NCBI GenBank assembly: GCA_029939875.1
Contig: JAOZSC010000102.1
Location: 1-7,859 of the forward strand
Length of the DNA stretch: 7,859 nucleotides
Direction: 5' to 3'
Origin: Desulfobacterales bacterium
GTDB lineage: Bacteria; Desulfobacterota; Desulfobacteria; Desulfobacterales; JAFDCJ01
Position numbers and translations under genes: made by a program. Below are positions 1-6,732 of this stretch, in pieces. The notes below the pieces were generated by a model. It did no database searches. It saw only the letters and a program-made list of their open reading frames with translations, and was not told the origin of the DNA. Positions within the stretch are counted from its first letter, which is position 1. Every line of letters begins with the position of its first letter.

Positions 1-669
1 GCGGTAAATATTCGTGTCTTCGTATTTGATCGCTTTGACCGGGCTTTCGTCGAAATTTAAGATCCCCGCGTCCCGGCAGGCCAGTAAAATCGGGGAATGG
101 GTGGCGATGATAAACTGGGCGTTGCCGGTGCGACCCAAGTTCTCCAGCAGATTGAGCAATTCCAGCTGGCTTTTCGGCGACAGGGCGGTTTCCGGTTCAT
201 CCAGAAAGTAGATGCCTTTGATCTTGAAGCGCGAGGTGAAAAAAGCCATCAACGATTGCCCGTGGGACTGAGACATCAATGACTTGCCGCCCATATAATC
301 GATGAGACCCGGGTCCATGGTCAGCCATTCATCCCAGAGCTGGGCAAAATTCTGGAAAATGTGAGAGCCAAAAAAGGAACCCGGCACCCGCTTGTCATAC
401 CATTGGACATCGATGGTGCGGTACAGCTCTTTTTCGTAAGGGCTGGCCTTGTACCGCGCTCGCTGTATCCCCTGCCACATCATGATCCCGCACTTGCGGG
501 TGATGGCATCGAGCAGGGTGGATTTGCCGGAGCCGTTTTCACCGATGAAAAAGGTGACCGGACTATCAAAGTGCAGGCTGCTGGTTGTGCGCAGAAGGTC
601 TAAATTAAACGGATAGTGCTCGGTTGTCGGGTAGCGGTCGGGGTGCAAATTTATTTGTTTAAGGTGCAT
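1..669 (-). CDS. AAA/ABC-fold predicted ATPase (COG3910 type), C-terminus cut by window edge
   Basis: This is a soluble ATPase with an ABC/SMC-like nucleotide-binding fold; cellular role unknown. I translated 223 residues from the ATG at 669. A Walker A motif GENGSGKST lies at residues 43-51. An ABC-signature-like SQSHGQS is at 133-139, Walker B YFLDEPETAL at about 154-163 with the catalytic Glu at 158, and a switch histidine in ATHSP (His191). This order and the compact size match COG3910 predicted ATPases of about 240-260 residues, so only a short C-terminal tail should be missing. There is no membrane segment and no nuclease (TOPRIM) domain in the visible part, so it is not a typical OLD-family nuclease. 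The start is supported by GGAG eight bases upstream; an ATG at 689 is out of frame. It follows the hydroxymethyltransferase gene after 121 bp with no convincing terminator between, so read-through is possible. The family is confident; the function is not known. Confidence 0.88.
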   Translation of the reverse strand, partial: MHLKQINLHPDRYPTTEHYPFNLDLLRTTSSLHFDSPVTFFIGENGSGKSTLLDAITRKCGIMMWQGIQRARYKASPYEKELYRTIDVQWYDKRVPGSFFGSHIFQNFAQLWDEWLTMDPGLIDYMGGKSLMSQSHGQSLMAFFTSRFKIKGIYFLDEPETALSPKSQLELLNLLENLGRTGNAQFIIATHSPILLACRDAGILNFDESPVKAIKYEDTNIYR

Positions 670-790
670 ACGAATATCTCCAGTTGCATTGTTGCTCCGG
701 TTAAATCTATCCCCGCAAAAAGACGGTTCCAAGCCTTCGTATGAATAGCCGGAGGCAGCGGGCGAACAAAAGCGGTTTTTTGCGAAACTA

Positions 791-2080
791 TTACTTTTTG
801 GATTTTTTTGATTTGGTTGGTTTTGACGGTTTTTCCGCGTACGCGTCGTAACTGTATTTGACTTTGCGGTATTTGGATCGAAAGCGGTTGACTTCCTCTT
901 TGACCTCCTTTTTGTCAATGACGCATTCCTTGATAAGCTCGGCAATGCGGCCCATCGCCTGTTTGCCCATGCCGACGCGTGTCATCTCCTGCACGCCGAT
1001 GCGGATGCCTTCCGGATGGGCGTGGGATCTCAGCGGTTCATGGGGCAGCATGTTCATGTTCAGGATGATGTCGTTGTGCTCCAGGAGACGGGAGATTTTT
1101 TCTCCACCGTGAAAGGGGTTCATGTTGACGGCGACCTGGTGGGTTTGGGTGTACCCGAATTCTTTGCCCTGGACGTCAAAGCCGAGCCGGTCCAGTTCGG
1201 TGGCCAGGACCTGCGCATTTTTAATGGTGTCTTCGGCGTACTGTTCGCCGAATTCCATTATTTCAAAGGTCGCAATGGACATCTGGGCCAGGGTGTCGAG
1301 ATGGTGATTGCTCGAAGATCCCGGAAAGGCGCCGCGGTCGATTTTACGCCAGTCGTCTTCGTCCATGTTGCTCAGGATAATGCCCCGCTGGCTGCCAAAA
1401 TAGGTTTTGTGGGTGCTGGCGGTCATCAGAAAAGCCCCCTCTTTGAGCGGCCGCTGAAAATGTTTGCCGGCAATCAGGCCCAGCACATGGGCTGCATCAT
1501 AGATGATCCGCACCTTGCAGGCCTTGCAGACTTCGCCAATTTCAGCGATTGGTTCCGGAAACAGGAAAAGGCTTTTTCCCAGCACAATCACCGAGGGGCG
1601 CGCCTTTTCAATCAGATAAATGGTCTTGTCCACATCCATGTGATAGCCGTCCGGGGTCACGGGAATATCGATAATATTGCGGGTAAATTTTCCGATGGCG
1701 CCTTCCCGGTGATGGCTGATGTGGCCGCCGGCCGGCGTCGAGTTGACCATCACCACATCATTGGGTTTGACGAAATGGCTGAAAACGGCTTCATTGGCGT
1801 TGGTGCCGCTGATGGAGCGCACTTCGGTATGGGCACACTGGAATAGAACTTTTAAATTCGCCTTGAGTTTGTTTTCGATTTCATCGATGTAGGCGGTGCC
1901 CCGGTAATAGCGTTCCCCCGGATGTCCCTCGGCGTATCGATGGGCAAAATCCGAGCCGGCCCGGCTCCTGGCACGGTGGCTTAAAACATTTTCGCTGGCG
2001 ATCAGGTTGATGCATTTGTCACGCCACCGGTTCTGGTCGTCGATCAGCTGCTCGATCTCGGATACTTTTTTCTCGTACAT
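791..2080 (-). CDS. glyA: Serine hydroxymethyltransferase-like PLP enzyme, archaeal-type
   Basis: This is a 429-residue cytoplasmic fold-type I PLP enzyme of the serine hydroxymethyltransferase family, which interconverts serine and glycine with a C1 carrier. Visible family landmarks are LIASEN (26-31), RYAEGHPGERYY (48-59, tyrosine and glutamate of the active site), SGTNAN (91-96), GGHISHH (118-124), YDAAHVLGL (194-202, with the PLP-contacting Asp and His), the PLP lysine in STHKTYFG (Lys225) and GIRIG (358-362, carboxylate-binding Arg360). The wording (HRYAEG, GLIAGKHFQRPL, STHKTYFG) is closer, from memory, to archaeal-type enzymes than to the common bacterial GlyA, so the carrier and true substrate are uncertain. 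FGSQRG replaces the usual G-P-R/Q-G-G after the lysine. The C-terminus ends in a lysine-rich tail (AEKPSKPTKSKKSKK). The start has a strong AGGAGAG eight bases upstream. The gene lies 66 bp after dapL with no terminator, so co-transcription is likely. Symbol assigned by family only. Confidence 0.85.
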   Translation of the reverse strand: MYEKKVSEIEQLIDDQNRWRDKCINLIASENVLSHRARSRAGSDFAHRYAEGHPGERYYRGTAYIDEIENKLKANLKVLFQCAHTEVRSISGTNANEAVFSHFVKPNDVVMVNSTPAGGHISHHREGAIGKFTRNIIDIPVTPDGYHMDVDKTIYLIEKARPSVIVLGKSLFLFPEPIAEIGEVCKACKVRIIYDAAHVLGLIAGKHFQRPLKEGAFLMTASTHKTYFGSQRGIILSNMDEDDWRKIDRGAFPGSSSNHHLDTLAQMSIATFEIMEFGEQYAEDTIKNAQVLATELDRLGFDVQGKEFGYTQTHQVAVNMNPFHGGEKISRLLEHNDIILNMNMLPHEPLRSHAHPEGIRIGVQEMTRVGMGKQAMGRIAELIKECVIDKKEVKEEVNRFRSKYRKVKYSYDAYAEKPSKPTKSKKSKK

Positions 2081-2146
2081 GTGGTTTACTCTCCTTTTCT
2101 CTTTTCATATATTTGCGTGGGGTTATTTCAGACAATTGCCACCAGT

Positions 2147-3373
2147 TCAGCTCCCAAGCGTCTCCCGGATTCTGGTCATGGCTGCTTGAACATTTTCAAA
2201 GTCGTTAAAAGCGCTGATGCGAATGTATCCTTCGCCGCAGCGGCCGAAACCGGCGCCCGGGGTGCAGACCACCCCGGTGTTTTCCAGCAGGCGGTCAAAA
2301 AATTTCCAGGAATCAGTCCGGCCGTCCACCCAGATGTAAGGCGAATTTTCCCCGCCGATGCAGTCAAAACCCAGGGCGGACATTTCCCGGCGGATCAAGG
2401 CGGCATTTTTAAGGTAGTAATCGATAAATTCATTTGTCTGCGTTTTGCCCTGGGGGCTGTAGGCGGCCTCGGCCGCACGTTGAACCGGGTAGGAGACGCC
2501 GTTGAACTTGGTTGACTGGCGGCGGTACCAGAGCGCATGCAGGGACTGTTTTTCACCATCCGCGCTGTAGGCCGTGCAGGCTTTGGGCACCACCGTAAAA
2601 GCGCAGCGGGTGCCGGTAAACCCGGCGGTTTTGGAAAAACTGCGAAATTCCACCGCTACCTCCCGGGCACCTTCAATTTCGTAGATCGAGCGGGGAAGTG
2701 CGTCATCTCTGATAAAAGATTCATAGGCGGCATCGAAGAGGATAAGCGATTTGTTTTGCCTGGCGAAATCCACCCATTGTTTCAGCTTTTTTTTTGAGAT
2801 CGTCGCCCCGGTGGGGTTGTTGGGAAAGCACAGGTAGATGAGATCCACCTTTTCAGGCGGCAGGTCGGGGATAAATCCGTTTTCCCGGGTGCCGTCCAGG
2901 TAAACAATTTTCTCATAGCGTCCCTGATCAAAGCGGCCGGTTCGCCCGGCCATGACATTGGTATCCACATAAACCGGATAGACTGGATCGGGAATGGCGA
3001 TGGTAATATCGGTTGAAAAGATTTCCTGGATGTTTCCGTTGTCGCACTTGGCGCCGTCGCTGATAAAGATTTCATCGGCAGCGATATCGGCTCCCCGGGC
3101 CTGGTAATCTTGGGCGGCTATTTTTTCCCGTAAAAACGCGTAGCCCTGTTCCGGTCCATAGCCGCGGAAAGTGGCATCGGCGGCCATCTCGTCGACGGCC
3201 CGGTGAAAGGCTTCGATGCAGGCTGCCGGCAGCGGCCGGGTGACATCCCCAATGCCGAGTTTGATAATATCCCGGTCCGGATGCGCCTGCTGAAAAGCGG
3301 TCGTCCGGTTTTTAATTTCGGCGAACAAATAGGATGCCTGCAGCTTGAGATAGTTTTCATTGATTTTAATCAT
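2147..3373 (-). CDS. dapL: LL-diaminopimelate aminotransferase
   Basis: DapL converts tetrahydrodipicolinate to LL-2,6-diaminopimelate in one step using glutamate, bypassing the succinyl- or acetyl-blocked branch of lysine and peptidoglycan precursor synthesis. The protein is 408 residues, the usual DapL length. It starts [17 protein letters not shown], has [10 protein letters not shown] (about 40-49), GYGPEQGY (71-78), [12 protein letters not shown] (105-116), [12 protein letters not shown] (128-139), CFPNNPTG (182-189), DAAY (214-217), the PLP lysine in [15 protein letters not shown] (Lys248) and SGEGY-like [12 protein letters not shown] near the end. These are diagnostic of DapL among class I aminotransferases. 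I reject an upstream TTG start at 3451 because those bases form the -35 element of a good promoter and the extension is not family-like. The ribosome site is weak (GGGG before the ATG). There is no dapA or dapB beside it; its neighbours are an Lrp-type regulator and a hydroxymethyltransferase. An A9 run on the coding strand lies at 2787-2795. Confidence 0.95.
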   Translation of the reverse strand: MIKINENYLKLQASYLFAEIKNRTTAFQQAHPDRDIIKLGIGDVTRPLPAACIEAFHRAVDEMAADATFRGYGPEQGYAFLREKIAAQDYQARGADIAADEIFISDGAKCDNGNIQEIFSTDITIAIPDPVYPVYVDTNVMAGRTGRFDQGRYEKIVYLDGTRENGFIPDLPPEKVDLIYLCFPNNPTGATISKKKLKQWVDFARQNKSLILFDAAYESFIRDDALPRSIYEIEGAREVAVEFRSFSKTAGFTGTRCAFTVVPKACTAYSADGEKQSLHALWYRRQSTKFNGVSYPVQRAAEAAYSPQGKTQTNEFIDYYLKNAALIRREMSALGFDCIGGENSPYIWVDGRTDSWKFFDRLLENTGVVCTPGAGFGRCGEGYIRISAFNDFENVQAAMTRIRETLGS

Positions 3374-3421
3374 TTTCTGCCCCGGTGCGAAGGTTGAGGG
3401 TGCCAAATTGGACAAACCCTT

Positions 3422-3451
3422 CTTATAATCAAACAAATACGCGGCGGTCAA
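3422..3451 (-). promoter_or_regulatory. Predicted sigma70-type promoter for dapL
   Basis: On the minus strand TTGACC (3446-3451, five of six to consensus) is followed after 18 bp by TATAAG (3422-3427, five of six). Initiation is expected near 3415, giving a leader of roughly 40 bases before the dapL ATG at 3373. The element lies behind the regulator stop codon, so dapL and the next gene can be transcribed separately from the regulator. It also explains why the reading frame upstream of 3373 is fortuitous. Confidence 0.6.
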
Positions 3452-3492
3452 TAACAGAAATACAAATGTTCATGGACAAAAGCTGAAATCGC

Positions 3493-3969
3493 CTATCCCG
3501 GCCCGTGGCGTTTGTCCGGTTCGATATGTATTTGTGCCGTCTCCTTGTAGGTTGACAGCACAATGGACGTGCGGGTGGCGCTTACCCCGGCCAGAGACTT
3601 GATCTTGTCCCGGATCAGCTGTCCCAGGGCCGCGGGGTCCGAACTTCGCACTTTGACCAGAAAAGCATCGGTCCCGGCCACGAAATGAACCTCCTGAACA
3701 TCCGGGATGGCAGCCAGCTGATCTGCCACGCGGGTTTCACCGGCCGATTTTTCCATTTTTACCGTTACAAAAGCCACCAGGCTTCTGGCAAAACGATCGG
3801 GGTTCAAACGGACCTCATAACCGGTGATGATGTTGTGGCGTTCAAGCTTGCGGATGCGTTCCAAAACCGCTGATGGGGCCAGTCCCACCTGTCGCGCCAC
3901 CTCGATGTTCGGGATCCGCGCCGCTTTCTGCAAAATCTTCAGTATTTTTAAACTAATGACGTCAATCAT
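3493..3969 (-). CDS. Lrp/AsnC-family transcriptional regulator
   Basis: A 158-residue DNA-binding regulator of the feast/famine family, which usually responds to an amino acid and binds DNA as dimers or octamers. Residues 1-50 form the winged helix-turn-helix: DVISLKILKILQKAARIPNIEVARQVGLAP followed by the recognition helix SAVLERIRKLERHNIITGY. Residues about 62-148 form the alpha/beta AsnC ligand (RAM) domain, with LVAFVTVKME, VQEVHFVAGTDAFLVKV and TRTSIVLSTYKE. Length and layout are typical. The ATG at 3969 is preceded by AGGA about ten bases away, inside a perfect inverted repeat (3971-3992), so autoregulation is likely. dapL follows after 119 bp, making lysine or another amino acid a natural candidate effector; this is inference. 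It is divergent from the exporter unit, whose promoter region it could also touch. The specific ligand cannot be read from the sequence. Confidence 0.93.
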   Translation of the reverse strand: MIDVISLKILKILQKAARIPNIEVARQVGLAPSAVLERIRKLERHNIITGYEVRLNPDRFARSLVAFVTVKMEKSAGETRVADQLAAIPDVQEVHFVAGTDAFLVKVRSSDPAALGQLIRDKIKSLAGVSATRTSIVLSTYKETAQIHIEPDKRHGPG

Positions 3970-3970
3970 T

Positions 3971-3992
3971 CTGTTAAAATCCTATTTAACAG
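3971..3992. promoter_or_regulatory. Palindromic operator candidate at the regulator start
   Basis: Two perfect 8-bp arms, CTGTTAAA (3971-3978) and TTTAACAG (3985-3992), flank a 6-bp centre. The repeat sits between the predicted -10 element and the start codon and contains the ribosome-binding AGGA (minus strand) in its centre. Position and symmetry fit an autoregulatory operator for a dimeric regulator, most simply the Lrp-type protein itself. An RNA hairpin exposing AGGA is less likely, because the predicted transcript begins within one arm. Confidence 0.55.
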
Positions 3993-3993
3993 C

Positions 3994-4022
3994 ATAATAT
4001 ATAGAATAATATAAAAGATCAA
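3994..4022 (-). promoter_or_regulatory. Predicted promoter of the Lrp/AsnC-family gene
   Basis: On the minus strand TTGATC (4017-4022, four of six) and TATTAT (3994-3999, five of six) are separated by exactly 17 bp in a very AT-rich stretch. Initiation is predicted at about 3986-3988, inside the inverted repeat at 3971-3992, which leaves a leader of under 20 bases before the ATG at 3969. Confidence 0.6.
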
Positions 4023-4075
4023 GAATAATATGTTAAGGCTAATTTTTTGTGTTCGATCGCGCTTGACTTTTCCAG

Positions 4076-4110
4076 GGCTTTGTTGCTAGCTGAAATTCAA
4101 CAATAAAGCC
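4076..4110. repeat. Imperfect inverted repeat at the edge of the truncated hydrolase frame
   Basis: GGCTTTGTTG (4076-4085) pairs with CAAC plus AAAGCC (4098-4110), interrupted by a 3-base bulge (AAT, 4102-4104), around a 12-base loop containing GCTAGC overlap. No T-run follows immediately, so it is a poor terminator. The arm GGCTTTGTTG resembles, from memory, the terminal sequence of IS903/IS5-group elements, but there is no transposase and no target duplication visible. It ends where the open frame of the downstream hydrolase remnant begins (4094). Confidence 0.5.
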
Positions 4111-4171
4111 TCGCAACGGCGACGCCTCTTTTTTTAATCCAATAATTTTATCCGATGATTTTAAACTTAAG

Positions 4172-4690
4172 ATGCCACCATTAACCAGGGAAATGCTTCA
4201 GGAGGCCGGTGTGTCGGTGGTGGAGTCGGCCCAACCCCGGCTGCTGCTGGACGGCGAGCTTCTTTTTTTAGGCCAGATACCTCATAAGACGGATTTTGAA
4301 AAAGGCTTTCCCGCAATGTTTTACGATGATAACGGTGAAGAAAAATGGGATCCCATTGAAGATGACACGGCCATCGTGGCCAATGTCAGGGGTAAGGGAC
4401 TGGTGATCCTTTCCGGCTGCGCCCATGCCGGCATTGTCAACACGGTAAATTATGCCCGGGAAGTCACCGGGGTTGACGATATTTTCGTGGTGATGGGAGG
4501 CTTTCATCTGACAGGAGCCGCTTTCGAACCTATCATTGAACCGACCGCCGATGCCCTGAAAGCCCTGGATCCGAAATATATTGTCCCCACCCATTGCACC
4601 GGCCGCAAAGCCGTCATGCACCTGGAAAAAGAAATGCCCGACAAGTTTTTGCTGAACATGTCCGGGACAAAAATGGTTTTTGCGGCGTAG
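4172..4690 (+). pseudogene. Metallo-beta-lactamase-fold hydrolase remnant (COG1237-like), N-terminal half missing
   Basis: The 172-residue product matches the C-terminal part of COG1237-type metallo-beta-lactamase-fold hydrolases, the group often named for a dihydropterin-linked phosphate synthase. Family landmarks are GQIPHKTDFEKGF (34-46), LSGCAHAGIVNTV (80-92, His85), VVMGGFHLTGA (106-116, His112) and VPTHCTGRKAV (138-148, His141), ending NMSGTKMVF. The N-terminal half that carries the HxHxDH metal site is absent; full members are normally around 260-300 residues. The same frame stays open upstream to a TGA at 4091-4093, reading KPRNGDASFF before the ATG, which looks like further family sequence without a start. 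There is no Shine-Dalgarno before the ATG at 4172. AGGAGG at 4200-4205 ahead of GTG 4211 could permit internal initiation, but it encodes conserved-looking residues. It is best read as a 5'-truncated gene; a functional short protein is less likely. The exporter follows 22-73 bp later. Confidence 0.7.
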
Positions 4691-4762
4691 AGCGGGCGGC
4701 CAGGCGGAGTTTTGAATCAAAATCAGCGCAGAGAAACCACAACAAAAAGTGCCAGCCCGAAT

Positions 4763-6292
4763 ATGACCGCAACCGTTGCGCTCAAAGTCGAGATCAGTCG
4801 TACACGCCGGTACTGGATTGTCGGGGCCACCCTGCTGGCGCTTTTTCTCGGCGCTCTGGATGCGCTGGTGATGAGTGCCGCCATGCCCACCATTGTGTCG
4901 GATCTTGGCGGGGTGAACCTGTACAGCTGGGTTTTTTCCGCCTATCTGCTGACCCGGGCGGTGTCCCTGCCCCTTTTCGGCAAACTGGCGGACCTGTTTT
5001 CCAACAAAATCCTTTACGGTGTCGCCATAGGCACTTTTATTCTCGGCTCACTTTTTGCCGGGTTGTCACAAACCATGACCCAGCTCATTTTATCCCGGGC
5101 ACTGCAGGGCATCGGTGCCGGGGGAAATTTTGCCCTCGTTTATATCGTTTTGGCCGATATTTCATCGCCGGGAAAACGCGGCAAAACCATGTCCATGGCC
5201 AGTTTCATCTGGGGGCTGGCCAGCATCTCAGGGCCCACCATCGGCGGATTTATTGTCACCTATTTTTCATGGCGCTGGATCTTTTTTTTCAACGTACCCC
5301 TCGGCGGCCTGTCGCTGATGGGGATCTTTTTGTATCTGGTGGAAACCCGGGCAAAAAGAAAACAGGTGCATATCGATTATTACGGCATTTTCGCCCTTTC
5401 AGGCGCCATCCTGTCTTTGCTGATGGCCTGTCTGCTGGCCGGGCGGGGTTATCCATGGACATCGCCCCGGGTTTTAGGGCTGCTGGCAGCCTGCGCGGGT
5501 TTCAGCCTGGCCTTATGGTGGGCTGAAAAGCAGGCCTGCGAGCCCATCCTGGCCCTTGATTTTTTTAAAATCCGGGGATTCAGCATCGGCAACGGGACCG
5601 TGTTTTTCGCCAGTTTCGCCATTTATGCCCTGTTTGCCTTTAGTCCGTTGTTTATCCAGGGGGTTCTGGGGAAAACCCCCATGCAGCTGGGCCTGGTCAT
5701 GCTGGCGATCAGTTTCGGATGGTCGGTGGGGGCCCTGTTCTGCGGGCAGGTGGTGCACCTGCTGCGCAAAAAACCGTTTGCCCTTACGGGCGCGTTGTTG
5801 ATGGTAGCCGGCTGCGCACTGACCGTGAGGTTCAGCGCCGCCACCTCGCTGCTGGAATGTGCGGTTGTTTTAGGCATTATCGGGCTGGGCATGGGCTTTG
5901 TTTCTATCCCCACGCTTTTGATTGTCCAGGACAGCCTGGAGCTTGCTGATCTGGGGGTGGCCACCGCCTCGCATCAGTTCGCCAGGACCCTGGGCGGGAC
6001 CGTCGGCATCGGTATTGCCGGAAGTTTTGTCACCGCAAAACTTGCAAGCAACATGGATGCCCTGCTGGCTTCCGGTATATTGGAAAAGATACCGCCGGCC
6101 TTGAAGGCCAGGCTGCAGCATGACCTGGAGAATCTGTTTCGCCCGGAAGTCCAGGCCCTGATTCCCCCGGAGATCAAACCGGTTCTGATGGACGCCATGC
6201 TGCAGGGCATTGCCCGGGTGTTCTGGGTTGCGCTGGCGGTATCGGTGATTATGTTTTTGCTGTGCTGGCTGTTGCCGCGAAAAAAACGATAA
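4763..6292 (+). CDS. DHA2-type MFS drug/solute exporter (EmrB/QacA-like)
   Basis: An inner-membrane proton-driven exporter of the 14-helix DHA2 family, 509 residues from the ATG at 4763. Visible family motifs are LDALVMSAAMPTIVSDLGG (about 32-50, motif D1), GKLADLFSNK (73-82, motif A), LSRALQGIGAGG (110-121, motif B), and GLASISGPTIGG (151-162, motif C, typical of antiporters). Many hydrophobic helices follow, with a long charged loop before the last helix (SNMDALLASGILEKIPPALKARLQHDLENLF onward) as usual for DHA2 proteins. A basic tail (PRKKR) ends it. The start is uncertain: a TTG at 4712 would add 17 residues, with GGAG only 2 bases away, while ATG 4763 lacks a clear ribosome site but gives a normal short cytoplasmic N-terminus. 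The cupin gene begins 21 bp after its stop, so they probably form an operon. The substrate cannot be inferred. No partner membrane-fusion protein is in the window. Confidence 0.93.
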   Translation: MTATVALKVEISRTRRYWIVGATLLALFLGALDALVMSAAMPTIVSDLGGVNLYSWVFSAYLLTRAVSLPLFGKLADLFSNKILYGVAIGTFILGSLFAGLSQTMTQLILSRALQGIGAGGNFALVYIVLADISSPGKRGKTMSMASFIWGLASISGPTIGGFIVTYFSWRWIFFFNVPLGGLSLMGIFLYLVETRAKRKQVHIDYYGIFALSGAILSLLMACLLAGRGYPWTSPRVLGLLAACAGFSLALWWAEKQACEPILALDFFKIRGFSIGNGTVFFASFAIYALFAFSPLFIQGVLGKTPMQLGLVMLAISFGWSVGALFCGQVVHLLRKKPFALTGALLMVAGCALTVRFSAATSLLECAVVLGIIGLGMGFVSIPTLLIVQDSLELADLGVATASHQFARTLGGTVGIGIAGSFVTAKLASNMDALLASGILEKIPPALKARLQHDLENLFRPEVQALIPPEIKPVLMDAMLQGIARVFWVALAVSVIMFLLCWLLPRKKR

Positions 6293-6313
6293 TATTTGAA
6301 AGGGGAAATTGCC

Positions 6314-6664
6314 ATGACTATTGGAAACGAAAAAGATATACCCCCCATTGCCATAGATAATCCGGAGCTCAAAAATGTGGCCATGCGGGTGTTGATTTCA
6401 CCGGAGCAAGGCTGGCAGGGGCATGTCATGCGGGTCTTCGAGCTGGAGGCGGACGGTTACACCCCCAAACATGTCCACGACTGGCCCCATATCAATTACA
6501 TTTTAGAAGGCCATGGCACCCTGCACATGGACGGCACCGATACCCCCGTGCAGGCCGGTTCCTATGCTTATGTGCCTGCAGGTGTACAGCACCAGTACAA
6601 AAATGGCGGAGAAGGCCAGTTTCGCTTTATCTGCATCGTGCCGGAGGAAGGGCACGTGTTTTAG
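6314..6664 (+). CDS. Small single-domain cupin protein
   Basis: A 116-residue beta-barrel cupin (Cupin_2 type), probably cytoplasmic and metal-binding. Cupin motif 1 is GYTPKHVHDWPHINYILEGHG (48-68), supplying His53, His55 and Glu65 or the nearby His59. Motif 2 is GSYAYVPAGVQHQYKN (82-97), an exact fit to G-x5-P-x-G-x2-H-x3-N with His93 as the third histidine. The start at ATG 6314 is chosen because AAAGGGGA lies seven bases upstream; a TTG at 6296 would place the ribosome site inside the gene. It is 21 bp behind the exporter, so both are probably translated from one message. Such small cupins may be sugar or aromatic-compound isomerases, dioxygenases or ligand sensors. Nothing here picks one; a link to the exporter substrate is only a guess. 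Confidence 0.9.
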   Translation: MTIGNEKDIPPIAIDNPELKNVAMRVLISPEQGWQGHVMRVFELEADGYTPKHVHDWPHINYILEGHGTLHMDGTDTPVQAGSYAYVPAGVQHQYKNGGEGQFRFICIVPEEGHVF

Positions 6665-6732
6665 CCGTGCAACGGAGTCGACGTCCGCACTTACAGGAGG
6701 TGGCTTACCGGCGAAAAACGCAGTCCAAGCTT

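Noticed and set aside
670..790. Possible terminator between the hydroxymethyltransferase and ATPase genes
   Set aside because: The only stem (GCCT/AGGC with a mismatch, around 731-754) is followed by T residues more than ten bases later, so it does not meet the form of an intrinsic terminator.
1016..1846. A 276-codon open frame on the plus strand opposite the hydroxymethyltransferase gene
   Set aside because: It is fully antisense to a gene with clear family motifs, has no ribosome site, and its product shows no recognisable domain. It is a composition shadow.
3374..3451. TTG-initiated 26-residue N-terminal extension of dapL
   Set aside because: The TTG is part of a TTGACC -35 element with a TATAAG -10 box downstream, and DapL proteins normally begin at [12 protein letters not shown] sequence, which starts at 3373.
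4112..4135. T-run after GGCGACGCC as a terminator
   Set aside because: The stem is only three base pairs, and the sequence lies in the open frame that appears to be hydrolase coding remnant.
4594..5526. A 310-codon plus-strand frame overlapping the hydrolase remnant and exporter
   Set aside because: It is frame-shifted relative to both. The composition (many Arg, His, Gly) is typical of a shadow frame, and the exporter frame carries the conserved motifs.
6665..6690. GTGC...GCAC hairpin around a GTCGAC palindrome just after the cupin stop
   Set aside because: It has a 3-base bulge and no following T-run. It may form in RNA but has no support as a terminator or operator.
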